DNA of 47,507 nucleotides from an uncultured Pirellulaceae bacterium (GTDB lineage: Bacteria; Planctomycetota; Planctomycetia; Pirellulales; Pirellulaceae): contig CALLUY010000061.1 in assembly GCA_938010615.1 (NCBI GenBank), positions 1 to 47,507 on the forward strand, written 5' to 3'. The stretch's first letter is position 1. Each line of letters starts with the position of its first letter. Of the stretch, positions 34,670-42,837 are shown piece by piece. The position numbers and the translations under genes are program-made. The notes under the pieces were generated by a model that made no database searches, was not told the origin of the DNA, and worked only from the letters and a program-made list of their open reading frames with translations.

Positions 34670-36793
34670 CTATCGCCGAAAAATATTTCGAAGCGACCAA
34701 CGATTTGCGGACCTCTTGGGACGTGTCTGATCACTTGATGGCGAAAGTCGGTTCTTGAACGAGTTGATTGGTCCTAGTGAGGACGATGATGATGAATTCG
34801 ATTCAGGATTCAGATCCAAATCCTGTTCGTCCATCAATTCTTTCAAGCTCTTGATCCGAAGCGTGGGATCATCTTCAGCTGAGTTTTCAAGGTCCTCAGC
34901 CGTTGCATCGTCCTCGAAGTCGACGTCCGACGGGCGTGGCGTTTCGAGTTTCTCAAGCTTGAAAGCTGAATCCGAACTGGTGCCCGATTCTTGATAGCGA
35001 TCGGTCGCACCGTCAATGCGAAGGGACTTCGGGTACGAGCGAATCGGTCGTCGAACGCCGGTCAGCGTTGGGGCAATCGAGCCGAATCGTTCTTCGACGA
35101 AACGGATGCCGTGCGTTTCAAGAATGGAACCCGTTTGAGACTCAACGTTGGCCAATTCGGAATTGTATTGAGTGATCGATTGGGCTTCTTGGGAGAGCGC
35201 GTTGCCCCAGTCGGTGATCGCTGTCAGCACATTGATGAATTCGCGTTCTCCAGTCCCAACCGCTGCCGCTTGGTTGTCGTAGTTGATTCTGGCCGCCTCA
35301 CGAGCTTCGCGAAAGGCTTCGATTTGTAGATAAAACTGGTCAAGGTTTCGATAGTTGATCGTTAACTGATGCACCATCTGGTGGATGCCCTGTTCCAAGT
35401 TCTTTTGATCTTGGAGCAAGATTAATTCATTGCGCCGAAGCGAGGCACGACTCTGTCGCAGTCCAAACGGAACTGAAAAGTTAACTCCCAGATTGAATCC
35501 GGCGAATCTTCCGCCGTCATTTTCCAGAAAAGTTCCGTTGGGCATTTCGCCGCTCAGTCCGTCCCAGCGGTAGTTCGCGATTCCGTCGAACTGTGGGCGA
35601 GCCGTGTTGTCGGATTGGCGAAGTTGTTGACGATCGGCTTCAAGGACCAGTTTCAATTCGATGATGTCCGGGCGATGCTGTTCTGCGATGGCGACGATCT
35701 CGTTCCAGTCGAAATCGATCTGCTCAAGCACCGGCAGCGAAGTCGGAACGATGACTCGACCGTTCGATGGAGGTAAGCCCATCACGTTTCTTAGTGCTGT
35801 TTCAGCTAGTATCAGATTTGAACGCGCCGTAATCAGGCTTGCCCGAAAGTTGGCCAATGAGGAGCGCGCCTGTGCCACATCAGCGGCGACGGCGAGATCA
35901 GCGGCCTTGCGAGCCTTGGCCCGCTCGAACGCAAAGTTGACCTGTTCGATTTGTTGTTTCGTGGCCCAGACTTGGACGCGGGCTGAAACCAGATTCCAGT
36001 ATCCAGCGATTACGCTGCGGACCAGTTCCTGAACCGAGTTCTTGAATTGAAAGAAAGAACGTTCGGTGTTGATGCGAGCGACAATCACGGGAGTCATGTT
36101 CGCATCGCGGCCGTAACCTCGAGCGAGCGGTTGACGCAATGTGATTTCGGCGAAAGAACGATACTGCGGCTCCAGCGGAAAGATGCCCGGTTCGAAATAC
36201 GATCCAACTGCGTTCACGTTGAGCCCAACGGTGGCTCCGTTTTGGTTGCGCTTTTGCAGGTTTAGTGTTGTGCTGATCGAATCGGTGCTGGAACCCGTCA
36301 GGATTGAGCCGCCGGGAACCAGTGGATCAAAAATTCCGCTCGGACTGTCGGTCTTGTTCATTGTCGACGTCAAGTTCAACGTCGGATCAAAAACCGAAAG
36401 TTGCTCGTCGATCGAGGCGTTCGAAATGGCGACATCGTAAATCGTGCGGCCCGTTGATGAAGCCGAAACACCGCTGAGGACTCGAACAACTTCCGCGTTT
36501 CGGATCGCGATTTGAATGCAGTCGTCGAGCGAAAGTGGCTCCTGGAATCGATCTTCTTCTAAAGCGACCGTGAATGGAACTTCTGCGTTGGGAATGCTGA
36601 TTGGACACATCTCGCCCGGGTCACGGACGGCGATGTGACGTTGCTCCGGGCAGATGTCGAGCAGCTGAGCCTCGGCGGATGATGTTGCAAGGAATAGCAG
36701 CACCAACACAAACTCCGCGCAAATCTTAACCCGACGCGTAAGCGAGGTGCGGGCAGATGCCTCGCTTACGCGTCGGGTTGTGATTGCCAGCAT
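34670..36793 (-). CDS. TolC-like outer membrane efflux protein
   Basis: A protein of about 707 residues in the TolC family: periplasmic-tunnel/outer membrane channel for export. Signal peptide core FVLVLLFLATSSAEA. Two OEP repeats of long helices: PLSLDDCIQIAIRNAEVVRVL, EITLRQPLARGYGRD, SVQELVRSVIAGYWNLVSARVQV, then the second half with FAGFNLGVNFSVPFGLRQSRASLRRNEL and AREAARINYDNQAAAVGTGEREFI. The C-terminal 150 residues form an acidic Ser-rich tail not normal for TolC. ATG 36793 and the basic stretch up to KICAE lie inside a dispersed repeat, so the original start may have been a GTG/TTG near the hydrophobic core. An ABC ATPase gene lies 238 bases upstream. Confidence 0.85.
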   Translation of the reverse strand: MLAITTRRVSEASARTSLTRRVKICAEFVLVLLFLATSSAEAQLLDICPEQRHIAVRDPGEMCPISIPNAEVPFTVALEEDRFQEPLSLDDCIQIAIRNAEVVRVLSGVSASSTGRTIYDVAISNASIDEQLSVFDPTLNLTSTMNKTDSPSGIFDPLVPGGSILTGSSTDSISTTLNLQKRNQNGATVGLNVNAVGSYFEPGIFPLEPQYRSFAEITLRQPLARGYGRDANMTPVIVARINTERSFFQFKNSVQELVRSVIAGYWNLVSARVQVWATKQQIEQVNFAFERAKARKAADLAVAADVAQARSSLANFRASLITARSNLILAETALRNVMGLPPSNGRVIVPTSLPVLEQIDFDWNEIVAIAEQHRPDIIELKLVLEADRQQLRQSDNTARPQFDGIANYRWDGLSGEMPNGTFLENDGGRFAGFNLGVNFSVPFGLRQSRASLRRNELILLQDQKNLEQGIHQMVHQLTINYRNLDQFYLQIEAFREAREAARINYDNQAAAVGTGEREFINVLTAITDWGNALSQEAQSITQYNSELANVESQTGSILETHGIRFVEERFGSIAPTLTGVRRPIRSYPKSLRIDGATDRYQESGTSSDSAFKLEKLETPRPSDVDFEDDATAEDLENSAEDDPTLRIKSLKELMDEQDLDLNPESNSSSSSSLGPINSFKNRLSPSSDQTRPKRSANRWSLRNIFRR

Positions 36794-36925
36794 GAACTTG
36801 CATAACTTCCCGAATGACGGAGCCTTACGGCGGTCCGAGCAATTTCCTAGCAAGCGAATGAATGCGCACCGTGCGGATGTATTCACTCGCTCGCGCTTCG
36901 GGCTTGTATTGGCGTCGTGTTTGGC
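36722..36925. repeat. Dispersed repeat overlapping the TolC-like N-terminus
   Basis: Homologous to 9999-10140 plus the segment after 10384 (shared, reading on the minus strand, CAATACAAGCCCGAAGCG, GCAAGTTCATGCTGGCAATCAC, CCCGACGCGTAAG and GATTTGCGCGGA). Also homologous to 150-260. Contains the intact palindrome CCCGACGCGTAAGCGAGG-loop-CCTCGCTTACGCGTCGGG at about 36731-36778, which is the empty version of the site interrupted at 10141. Confidence 0.8.
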
Positions 36926-37030
36926 TAGGTCCATCGTCATCCATTGCTAGCGTCCGTTTGTAACGGCGGTAATCATGGAATCGGATGTGCGTATGAGTCC
37001 TGTTGAAGCGAAAAAATCAACGGTGCTAGA

Positions 37031-37798
37031 TTATTCGTCAACAGGGTAGGAATGTAACGATTCTAGCGCTTCGCTAAAGTTTTCCGTATCGCAAACGACG
37101 GTGCCGTCACGCAAGACGATCGTACGGCGGGCGTTGCGGGCAACTTCCTGATCGTGCGTGACGAGGATGATGGTCAGCTTTCGCTCCTCGTTGAGCTTCT
37201 CGAGCAGTTCGATGACTTCGCGGCTGGTTTTGGTGTCGAGGTTGCCAGTCGGTTCGTCCCCCATCAAAATCGGAGGCTCATTGACGAGAGCTCTGGCAAT
37301 CGCAACGCGTTGTTGTTGGCCGCCGGAAAGCTGAGCCGGATGATGGTCGAGCCGATCGCCAAGCCCAACCAAACCTAACAGCTCACGAGCCTTCTTTCGT
37401 CGCTGTCGTGGCGTGACCCCCTTGGAATACAGCAGCGGAAGTTCAACGTTCTCTTCGGCGGAAGTTCGAGACAGTAGATTGAAGTTCTGGAACACGAATC
37501 CAAGCTTCAGGTTGCGAATTGCGGCTCGTTGGTCGAGTGACATGTCAACGACTTCTTCGCCGTCCAGGATGTAGCTGCCAGTCGTCGGGCGGTCGAGGCA
37601 GCCAAGCGTATTCATCAGCGTCGATTTCCCGGAGCCGGACGGTCCGATCAGCGCGACGTATTCTCCCTGTTCAATGTTCAGCGTCGTTTCGCGGAGGGCG
37701 TGCACCTTCACTTCGCCGAGATCGTAGGTTTTGCTGACCTTGTTCAGTTCAATAAGTGCCAAGTGAGGCTCCGAGGGGTTGTCGTTGATCGGTTGCAC
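37031..37798 (-). CDS. ABC transporter ATP-binding protein (LolD/MacB type)
   Basis: A 255-residue ATPase. Walker [14 protein letters not shown]-loop [10 protein letters not shown], signature [15 protein letters not shown], Walker [14 protein letters not shown]-loop LVTHD. The [17 protein letters not shown] and DEPTGNLD blocks place it with LolD/MacB/FtsE-type ATPases that drive mechanotransmission permeases. The matching FtsX-like permease and membrane-fusion protein are not adjacent; only a TolC-like gene follows downstream. Start GTG 37798 has no clear ribosome site; TTG 37762, with GGAG seven bases before it, is a good alternative that removes 12 residues. Confidence 0.92.
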   Translation of the reverse strand: MQPINDNPSEPHLALIELNKVSKTYDLGEVKVHALRETTLNIEQGEYVALIGPSGSGKSTLMNTLGCLDRPTTGSYILDGEEVVDMSLDQRAAIRNLKLGFVFQNFNLLSRTSAEENVELPLLYSKGVTPRQRRKKARELLGLVGLGDRLDHHPAQLSGGQQQRVAIARALVNEPPILMGDEPTGNLDTKTSREVIELLEKLNEERKLTIILVTHDQEVARNARRTIVLRDGTVVCDTENFSEALESLHSYPVDE

Positions 37799-37855
37799 TA
37801 TTCTAAATGAAGGAACGCAACTTGAGTTCTACCCGCTGAAGATTGAATCAGTTTC

Positions 37856-38731
37856 ATGCCTAAAACCACAATAATTTATTGGATGTTGGTTTTGGCCATC
37901 GTCACGACGGGTTGCGACCCGGCCGAAGTCGTGGAACGACAGCCAGATCCTCCGGTTGCGGTGGTGAAGGAAGTGGAGGAAGTGGAGGCTGAGTCACCTA
38001 AGGTTGAGTCTGCGACCTCTCCTGCAATCTCTGCGTTCCTGCCGAAGTTTGATGCATTGTCCGCGAAGGGTTTTGTGCCGACTCTCCGTCGCGGGTCAAC
38101 CGGAATCGGCTACACGTTGGAAACGATGTTGAACATCGAGGAGAACAATTCGCCCGGCGGCGACTTCATGGGAATGGAGCTCAAGGCGTTTCGCGACGAC
38201 GATTTGACGATGAATGATTCGGAGAAAATGAATCTGTTCCTCAAGGAGCCAAAATGGACTGATGGTTTGAAGTCCGCTGATCGAGTTCGCAAATACGGAT
38301 ACGTTAATGACAACGGACGCACAGCCCTTTATTCGACGGTCAGAATCGAAATTAATTCACACAAGTTTGCTTTTGAAGTCGAAGACAATTCGTCGAAAGT
38401 GTGGCTGAAGTTCGACGGCCAGCGGATTGCGTATTGGACTCGAGAGATTCTGGCGAAGCGACTCAAGGAGAAGCACACCGAGACCGTTTTCGTTTCAGCG
38501 CACACTCGCGGAAAGGGGCAGGAGGAAGAGTTTCACTATTACGGCGTGACGTGGTGTCGTGAACCATCGGTGGATGAGTTCATTTCGCTATTGCGCGACG
38601 GCGAAGTGATGTTGGAATTGCGGATGCACTTAAAGGAAACCGGTGCGACGCGAAATCACGGAAGCTGTTTTCGCATCAAACAGAATCGGATCAAGGATTT
38701 GTTCAAGCACTCCGTGCAAGTGCGACCTTAG
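37856..38731 (+). CDS. Predicted exported lipoprotein with MvaI/BcnI-type restriction endonuclease domain
   Basis: A 291-residue protein. Residues 1-20 look like a lipoprotein signal (IIYWMLVLAIVTTGC; the lipobox is TTGC rather than the usual L-A-G-C). Residues 21-58 are a Pro/Glu/Val tether. From about 60 to the end the sequence follows the MvaI/BcnI restriction nuclease family as I know it: GFVPTLRRGSTGIGYTLETML, IEENNSPGGDFMGMELKAFR with probable catalytic triad D103-x4-E108-x-K110, and near the C-terminus LELRMHLKETGATRNHGSCFRI. No methyltransferase gene is in the window. A start at an internal GTG (residues 34-43) would remove the signal, but the hydrophobic lead is in frame and follows an ATG. 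Divergent from the ABC gene; a repeat begins 12 bases after the stop. Confidence 0.75.
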   Translation: MPKTTIIYWMLVLAIVTTGCDPAEVVERQPDPPVAVVKEVEEVEAESPKVESATSPAISAFLPKFDALSAKGFVPTLRRGSTGIGYTLETMLNIEENNSPGGDFMGMELKAFRDDDLTMNDSEKMNLFLKEPKWTDGLKSADRVRKYGYVNDNGRTALYSTVRIEINSHKFAFEVEDNSSKVWLKFDGQRIAYWTREILAKRLKEKHTETVFVSAHTRGKGQEEEFHYYGVTWCREPSVDEFISLLRDGEVMLELRMHLKETGATRNHGSCFRIKQNRIKDLFKHSVQVRP

Positions 38732-38743
38732 TTCAGTGTTTTC

Positions 38744-38957
38744 GTTTAACGGCAAGCCGGAGGCGACTACGCCTGCATGAAAAACGCAGTCGCCTCCGGC
38801 TTGCCGTTAAACGCAATGCCGTTCAGTGAAGGTGATTCAGTAGGGTCGTTGCAGTTGAAGAGGTGGCATAAGCCTCTGGCTTGTCGACATGCAGAACACA
38901 GGCCAGAGGCCTATGCCACCGAGACTTTGGCTTCATTGGACGGTATTGCGTTAAACG
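38744..38957 (+). repeat. Composite hairpin repeat, copy D
   Basis: Complete copy in plus orientation, exactly filling the space between the nuclease-lipoprotein stop and the stop codon of the minus-strand secA-like gene, which ends one base away. Same two-hairpin structure; the right arm is slightly shortened (GGTATTGCGTTAAACG). Confidence 0.9.
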
Positions 38958-38958
38958 T

Positions 38959-40812
38959 TTATCCCTGAACCACATCGCAATACGGATCCTGGCCCATTTC
39001 GATATGTCTTTCCTGTCGCTCTTTGTCCTGTTTGAGCAAGATCATGCGATCAACCAGATGCTTCCGCTCCATGCGACGCTGCGCCCGTTGGAAAAATTGA
39101 AAAACTTTCCGTGAATGCGTTCCACGCGCTGGAAGCGAATTGTACTTGCGGCGCAGGCGTTGCGTTTTGGAAGGCCCAAGTCCTTGTAGCAAAACGTCGT
39201 CGTCCATCGAGACGAAAATTCGAAAGCTTCCCGGTTCGCCCTGTCGCGATCCGCGTCCGATCAACTGCCAATCGATTCGTTGGCTCTCGTGAACTTCCGT
39301 CAGGATCACATGCAAGCCTCCTGCGTTTCGAACTTCAGGAGCGAGAATGAAGTCCGTTCCACGGCCCGCCATGTTTGTGGCGACGGTGACTTTTCCGATG
39401 GCTCCAGAGCCCGAGATAATTTCCGCTTCCCGCTCTAGCTGATTTGCGTTGAGCACCTCATGTTCGATGCCGCGTTCGTTGAGCAACCGCGAAAGTCGCT
39501 CAGATTTTTCCACGCTGCGAGTGCCGATCAAAACCGCCCGCGACGCCGCTGTCATGCTTGCGATCTCCGCGACGACGGCATCGAACTTGGAATCGATGTC
39601 AGAGAAAACTGTGGTTGCCAATTGCTTTCGATCGACAGGTCGATGCGTCGGAATGACCGTTGTTTTCTTTTTGTAGACTTTGCGGAATTCACGAGAGCTC
39701 GTCGCGACGGTTCCCGACATTCCGCCAAATTTCTCATACAACCGAAAGAAGGTCTGCATCGTGACCGTCGCACCAGAGCCAACGTTTGGAGTGATTTCGA
39801 TTTTCTCTTTGGCTTCGACCGATTGATGGATGCCGCGTTGCCACTGTCGACCTTCGGCGATGCGACCTGTGAATTCGTCAATGATCGCGATTTTGTCGTC
39901 GCGAATGGTGTAGTGTTGATCAAGTTGAAAGTCGCGACGAACCTTGATCGCGTTTTCCATGTATTCGTAGAGCTTGCGAATGGGAATGCAACGCGTGCCT
40001 TCGTTCTGCGGAAGAGCCCGCATGCGTTGGATTCCGGCGGGCTTGAGTTCTACTTTCTTTTTGTCGTGTTGATATTTGTAGTCGGTGTCTTGGACAAAAC
40101 TGTGAGCGTGCTCCGCCGCCCACCGAAAACAGAACTCGGTCAGTTTCTGTTCTTCCGGATCGGTGATGCCGATGATCAGCGGTGTACGAGCTTCATCAAT
40201 CAGCACGCTGTCAACTTCGTCGACCAAAACATAGTTCAATTCGCGATGTAGAAGTTGTTGTGAGCTTGTTCCGCCAGATAGCGAGAGGCGATCGCGGAGG
40301 AAGTCGAACCCAAATTCCTTTGCCGTCCCGTATGTGATGTCTTTGCGATACGATTTCTTACGTTCTGGTGGCGAAGTCTCGCTGGTGATCACGCCGGACG
40401 TAAGTCCAAGTGCCTTGAAAACGGGGCTCATTAGTTCGTGGTCGCGATTGGCGAGATAATCGTTGACGGTGACTACGTGTGAGCCACGTCCAGTAAGTGC
40501 ATGGAGGTAGGAAGGCATCGTCGCGGTCAGCGTTTTACCTTCGCCAGTTTTCATTTCCGCGATGCGACCTTTGGCGATTTGCATGGCCGCGAAAATTTGC
40601 ACATCGTAGGGAACCATGTCGAGGCTACGACGGATCGCTTCGATGACGATTGGAAACGCTTCGGGGATCAGTTTCTCGAGAGGTTCACCGATCGAAGCAC
40701 GGTACTTGAGCGACAGTCCCGATTTGCGTAGCTCTTCCTCGGATACGTCGGCGAGCGGTTTGGCTCGGCGGCGAATTTTTTGGACAAGCGAGAATTCGAG
40801 GGCGCGGTTCAT
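38959..40812 (-). CDS. Short SecA-like translocase ATPase
   Basis: A 617-residue SecA homologue, against about 900 for canonical SecA. Present: Walker A AEMKTGEGKTLTATMPSYLHAL, VTVNDYLANRDHELM, YGTAKEFGFDFLRDRL, Walker B LVDEVDSVLIDEARTPLII, preprotein cross-linking region, IIDEFTGRIAEGRQW, MSGTVATSSREF, TNMAGRGTDFIL and IGRGSRQGEPGS. Missing: most of the helical wing/scaffold domain after the second nucleotide-binding fold, and the C-terminal zinc-binding CxCxSGxKxKxCC. So it keeps the motor but not the usual SecB/lipid-binding end. Probably an accessory SecA2-like protein; a full-length SecA should exist elsewhere. It is bracketed by inverted repeat copies D and E. Confidence 0.85.
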   Translation of the reverse strand: MNRALEFSLVQKIRRRAKPLADVSEEELRKSGLSLKYRASIGEPLEKLIPEAFPIVIEAIRRSLDMVPYDVQIFAAMQIAKGRIAEMKTGEGKTLTATMPSYLHALTGRGSHVVTVNDYLANRDHELMSPVFKALGLTSGVITSETSPPERKKSYRKDITYGTAKEFGFDFLRDRLSLSGGTSSQQLLHRELNYVLVDEVDSVLIDEARTPLIIGITDPEEQKLTEFCFRWAAEHAHSFVQDTDYKYQHDKKKVELKPAGIQRMRALPQNEGTRCIPIRKLYEYMENAIKVRRDFQLDQHYTIRDDKIAIIDEFTGRIAEGRQWQRGIHQSVEAKEKIEITPNVGSGATVTMQTFFRLYEKFGGMSGTVATSSREFRKVYKKKTTVIPTHRPVDRKQLATTVFSDIDSKFDAVVAEIASMTAASRAVLIGTRSVEKSERLSRLLNERGIEHEVLNANQLEREAEIISGSGAIGKVTVATNMAGRGTDFILAPEVRNAGGLHVILTEVHESQRIDWQLIGRGSRQGEPGSFRIFVSMDDDVLLQGLGPSKTQRLRRKYNSLPARGTHSRKVFQFFQRAQRRMERKHLVDRMILLKQDKERQERHIEMGQDPYCDVVQG

Positions 40813-40839
40813 ATTGTAGAACGGTGGTCTCCACCGTTT

Positions 40840-41057
40840 GTTTAACGTCTAGCCGTTAGGCGTTGGCGTTTCGCAGTTCCAAACGCAGTCGCCTCCGGCT
40901 TGCCGTTTAACGCAATACCGTTCAATGAAGCCAAAGTCTCGGTGGCATAGGCCTCTGGCCTGTGTTCTGCATGTCCACAAGCCAGAGGCTTATGCCACCT
41001 CCTCAACTGCAACGACCCTACTGAATCACCTTCATTGAACGGTATTGCCGTTAAACG
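40840..41057 (-). repeat. Composite hairpin repeat, copy E
   Basis: Complete copy in minus orientation, occupying the gap between the secA-like start (40812) and the acyl-CoA dehydrogenase-like stop (41066). The first hairpin is partly degraded (GTTTAACGTCTAGCCGTTAGGCG); the nested hairpin and CCTCTGGC palindrome are intact. Confidence 0.9.
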
Positions 41058-41065
41058 ACTTGCGT

Positions 41066-42133
41066 TCAAACATTGCACGGAGCGAATTCATCCAGATTAG
41101 CCTGGGTAACCGCATGCGGGCAGCTCCAGACCAAGAAAAATAGAGCCTCGCGGCACCAGCGTCCGACTGGATGACCTGTAACGAATCCAGCGCCTTTTGC
41201 AGCAACCAAAGCCGATTGAGTGGCTCGAAGTGCGAGACTGTTGGCCTGAGATCGAATTTCGGCGGCTGTGACTTCCGTGCTGCCGCCGGTGGCTTCGAAC
41301 AGGTCCTTGAGCAGCGACTGATGTTGCTGACGCAGCGCCGTTTGGGCTGGTGCGAGATGGTCACGGTTCTTCGATTCGGATTCGATGAAGTCAATCGCTG
41401 CTTTGGCGACACCCAATGCGAGCACAGAAGTTTGCAATCCACCCGCTCCTCCGCCGTTTCCAGTCAGCACTTGTTCGATTGGGCCAGCGACAATATTTGA
41501 GTGCGGCACAGTGACGTTGTTGGCTTCGACGGCACCTGTTTGGCTGGCGGAGAGTGCGATCAGATCGAAACCCGGTTTCACGTTGACGTTTGGGTTTCCC
41601 GTTGCAACCACGAACAGAATTTCTCTTCCATCGGCGTTCCCCAAGCCGTCGACGATTGATCCGCCCATCAGGATCCAGTCTGCGCCGTCGGCGCCTGTGG
41701 CCCACGGGGTGACTCCGTTGATTTGGAAACCGTCTTTCGTTTCGACCGCTGAGAGAATCGGTTTGCCAAGATGTTGGCGGCTGGTGGTGAGGTGCGAAAT
41801 GCCAACGGTGGCAGTGAGTTTTCCACAGAGTATCGGTTCCAAAAAGCGTTGCTTCAAGGATTCATTTTGGCAGCCGGCAATCCGGCGCAGAGCTGCGACA
41901 CGCTGCGTCAAAATAAAGGTGACGTTCAGATTGGCAGCGCTGAGTTGCAAGTAGCCTTTCGCGATGTCGGTTGAGCTCCATCCGAATCCGCCGTCCGTCG
42001 AAACGAACCAGCGAAAGAATCCTGCGTCGGCGCAGCGTTGCAGAGCTTCTTCTGGCCAAGTTCCGTCATCAGGGAGTGACGCGAGGTAATCGCAAAGCGA
42101 TTGTAGTTCCGGGCTGTCAGGAGATTGGATCAT
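41066..42133 (-). CDS. Acyl-CoA dehydrogenase-family protein
   Basis: A 355-residue flavoprotein-like sequence following acyl-CoA dehydrogenases: N-terminal helices (LQRCADAGFFRWFVSTDGGFGWSSTDIAKGYLQLSAANLNVTFILTQ), a beta region with TVGISHLTTSR and INGVTPWATGADGADWILMG, and a C-terminal helical bundle. The substrate base Glu is not identifiable, and the C-terminus is divergent, so it may act as an oxygenase-like or non-canonical member. The gene starts 10 bases after a GNAT acetyltransferase stop and is likely co-transcribed with it. Its stop lies nine bases from repeat copy E. Confidence 0.75.
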   Translation of the reverse strand: MIQSPDSPELQSLCDYLASLPDDGTWPEEALQRCADAGFFRWFVSTDGGFGWSSTDIAKGYLQLSAANLNVTFILTQRVAALRRIAGCQNESLKQRFLEPILCGKLTATVGISHLTTSRQHLGKPILSAVETKDGFQINGVTPWATGADGADWILMGGSIVDGLGNADGREILFVVATGNPNVNVKPGFDLIALSASQTGAVEANNVTVPHSNIVAGPIEQVLTGNGGGAGGLQTSVLALGVAKAAIDFIESESKNRDHLAPAQTALRQQHQSLLKDLFEATGGSTEVTAAEIRSQANSLALRATQSALVAAKGAGFVTGHPVGRWCREALFFLVWSCPHAVTQANLDEFAPCNV

Positions 42134-42143
42134 TGGCGGTTGG

Positions 42144-42710
42144 TTAGAGTACCGATGGCACTTCGGCTGATTTGAAGACGACTTTTAGGATCTTGAATCC
42201 GAGTCGTTCGTATAGGCGATGAGCACGCGAGTTGTTGGCGGTTACTTCAAGTGTCACGAAGCGAACGCCGACTTCCTGGAAACCGTTTAGGCACTGTCGA
42301 ACGATCGCGGTGCCCAGACCGTTGCCGCGAAACTGGTCGACGATGCCAATGTTCTGAATTGATCCAACATCTTTTTGCTCTCGAATGCCCTGCACCGTTC
42401 CAATGCTTTGGGCGCGAGCAGTCGTGGGGTCGGTGTAAGTCATCAGCCAGGTTGCTTCAGGGACGAATCCGCCGCGGGAGCTTATCTCGTTCATGAGCCG
42501 CTCGCAACCGTCGGCGTCTCCGAGGCAAGGGAACACGTTGCAATCAATTTCGTTTTGAAAGCTAAGAAATTTTGCGTGAGCGTGGGCCTCAATTAGTGAC
42601 TCGCTCCACGCATGCAATGCGAATCCCATTGGAAGTTCAGGAACATCGAACGAACCGAACTCTTGCAGATCGATCTGCATTCGATATCGCTTGAAGTAAC
42701 TAACTTGCAC
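42144..42710 (-). CDS. GNAT-family N-acetyltransferase
   Basis: A GNAT enzyme of about 188 residues. The C-terminal half carries motif A, GIVDQFRGNGLGTAIVRQCLNGF, with R/Q-x-x-G-x-G/A acetyl-CoA loop, and motif B, LEVTANNSRAHRLYERLGFK. The N-terminal half (RYRMQIDLQEFG, LPMGFALHAWSESLIEAHAHAKFLSF) is the substrate-side extension. Substrate unknown. Start is uncertain: GTG 42710, or ATG 42680 just inside the RYRMQIDL block. It leads into the acyl-CoA dehydrogenase-like gene 10 bases downstream, suggesting one operon. Confidence 0.85.
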   Translation of the reverse strand: MQVSYFKRYRMQIDLQEFGSFDVPELPMGFALHAWSESLIEAHAHAKFLSFQNEIDCNVFPCLGDADGCERLMNEISSRGGFVPEATWLMTYTDPTTARAQSIGTVQGIREQKDVGSIQNIGIVDQFRGNGLGTAIVRQCLNGFQEVGVRFVTLEVTANNSRAHRLYERLGFKILKVVFKSAEVPSVL

Positions 42711-42837
42711 GTGAGCGTCCAATAGGGGATTGGTGAATAGCAGGACCCAACCAAATCGATGCCAATCCTACCGCAGTCCAATTTAGCAACCTCAACTCGT
42801 AAGGAAAATGGCGCAAATACCGACGGCGGGCATTCGG

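Noticed and set aside
37031-38731. Restriction-modification operon around the MvaI/BcnI-like gene
   Set aside because: No methyltransferase motifs (DPPY/NPPF-type or PC motif) were found in the adjacent genes, which are an ABC ATPase and a SecA-like protein.
38777-38968. Open frames encoding peptides like GDSVGSLQL..WHKPLAC (also near 24540-24808, 31264-31665, 40842-41078)
   Set aside because: They are translations of the composite hairpin repeat copies in both strands, without ribosome sites; identical peptides from each copy reflect DNA repeats rather than a protein family.
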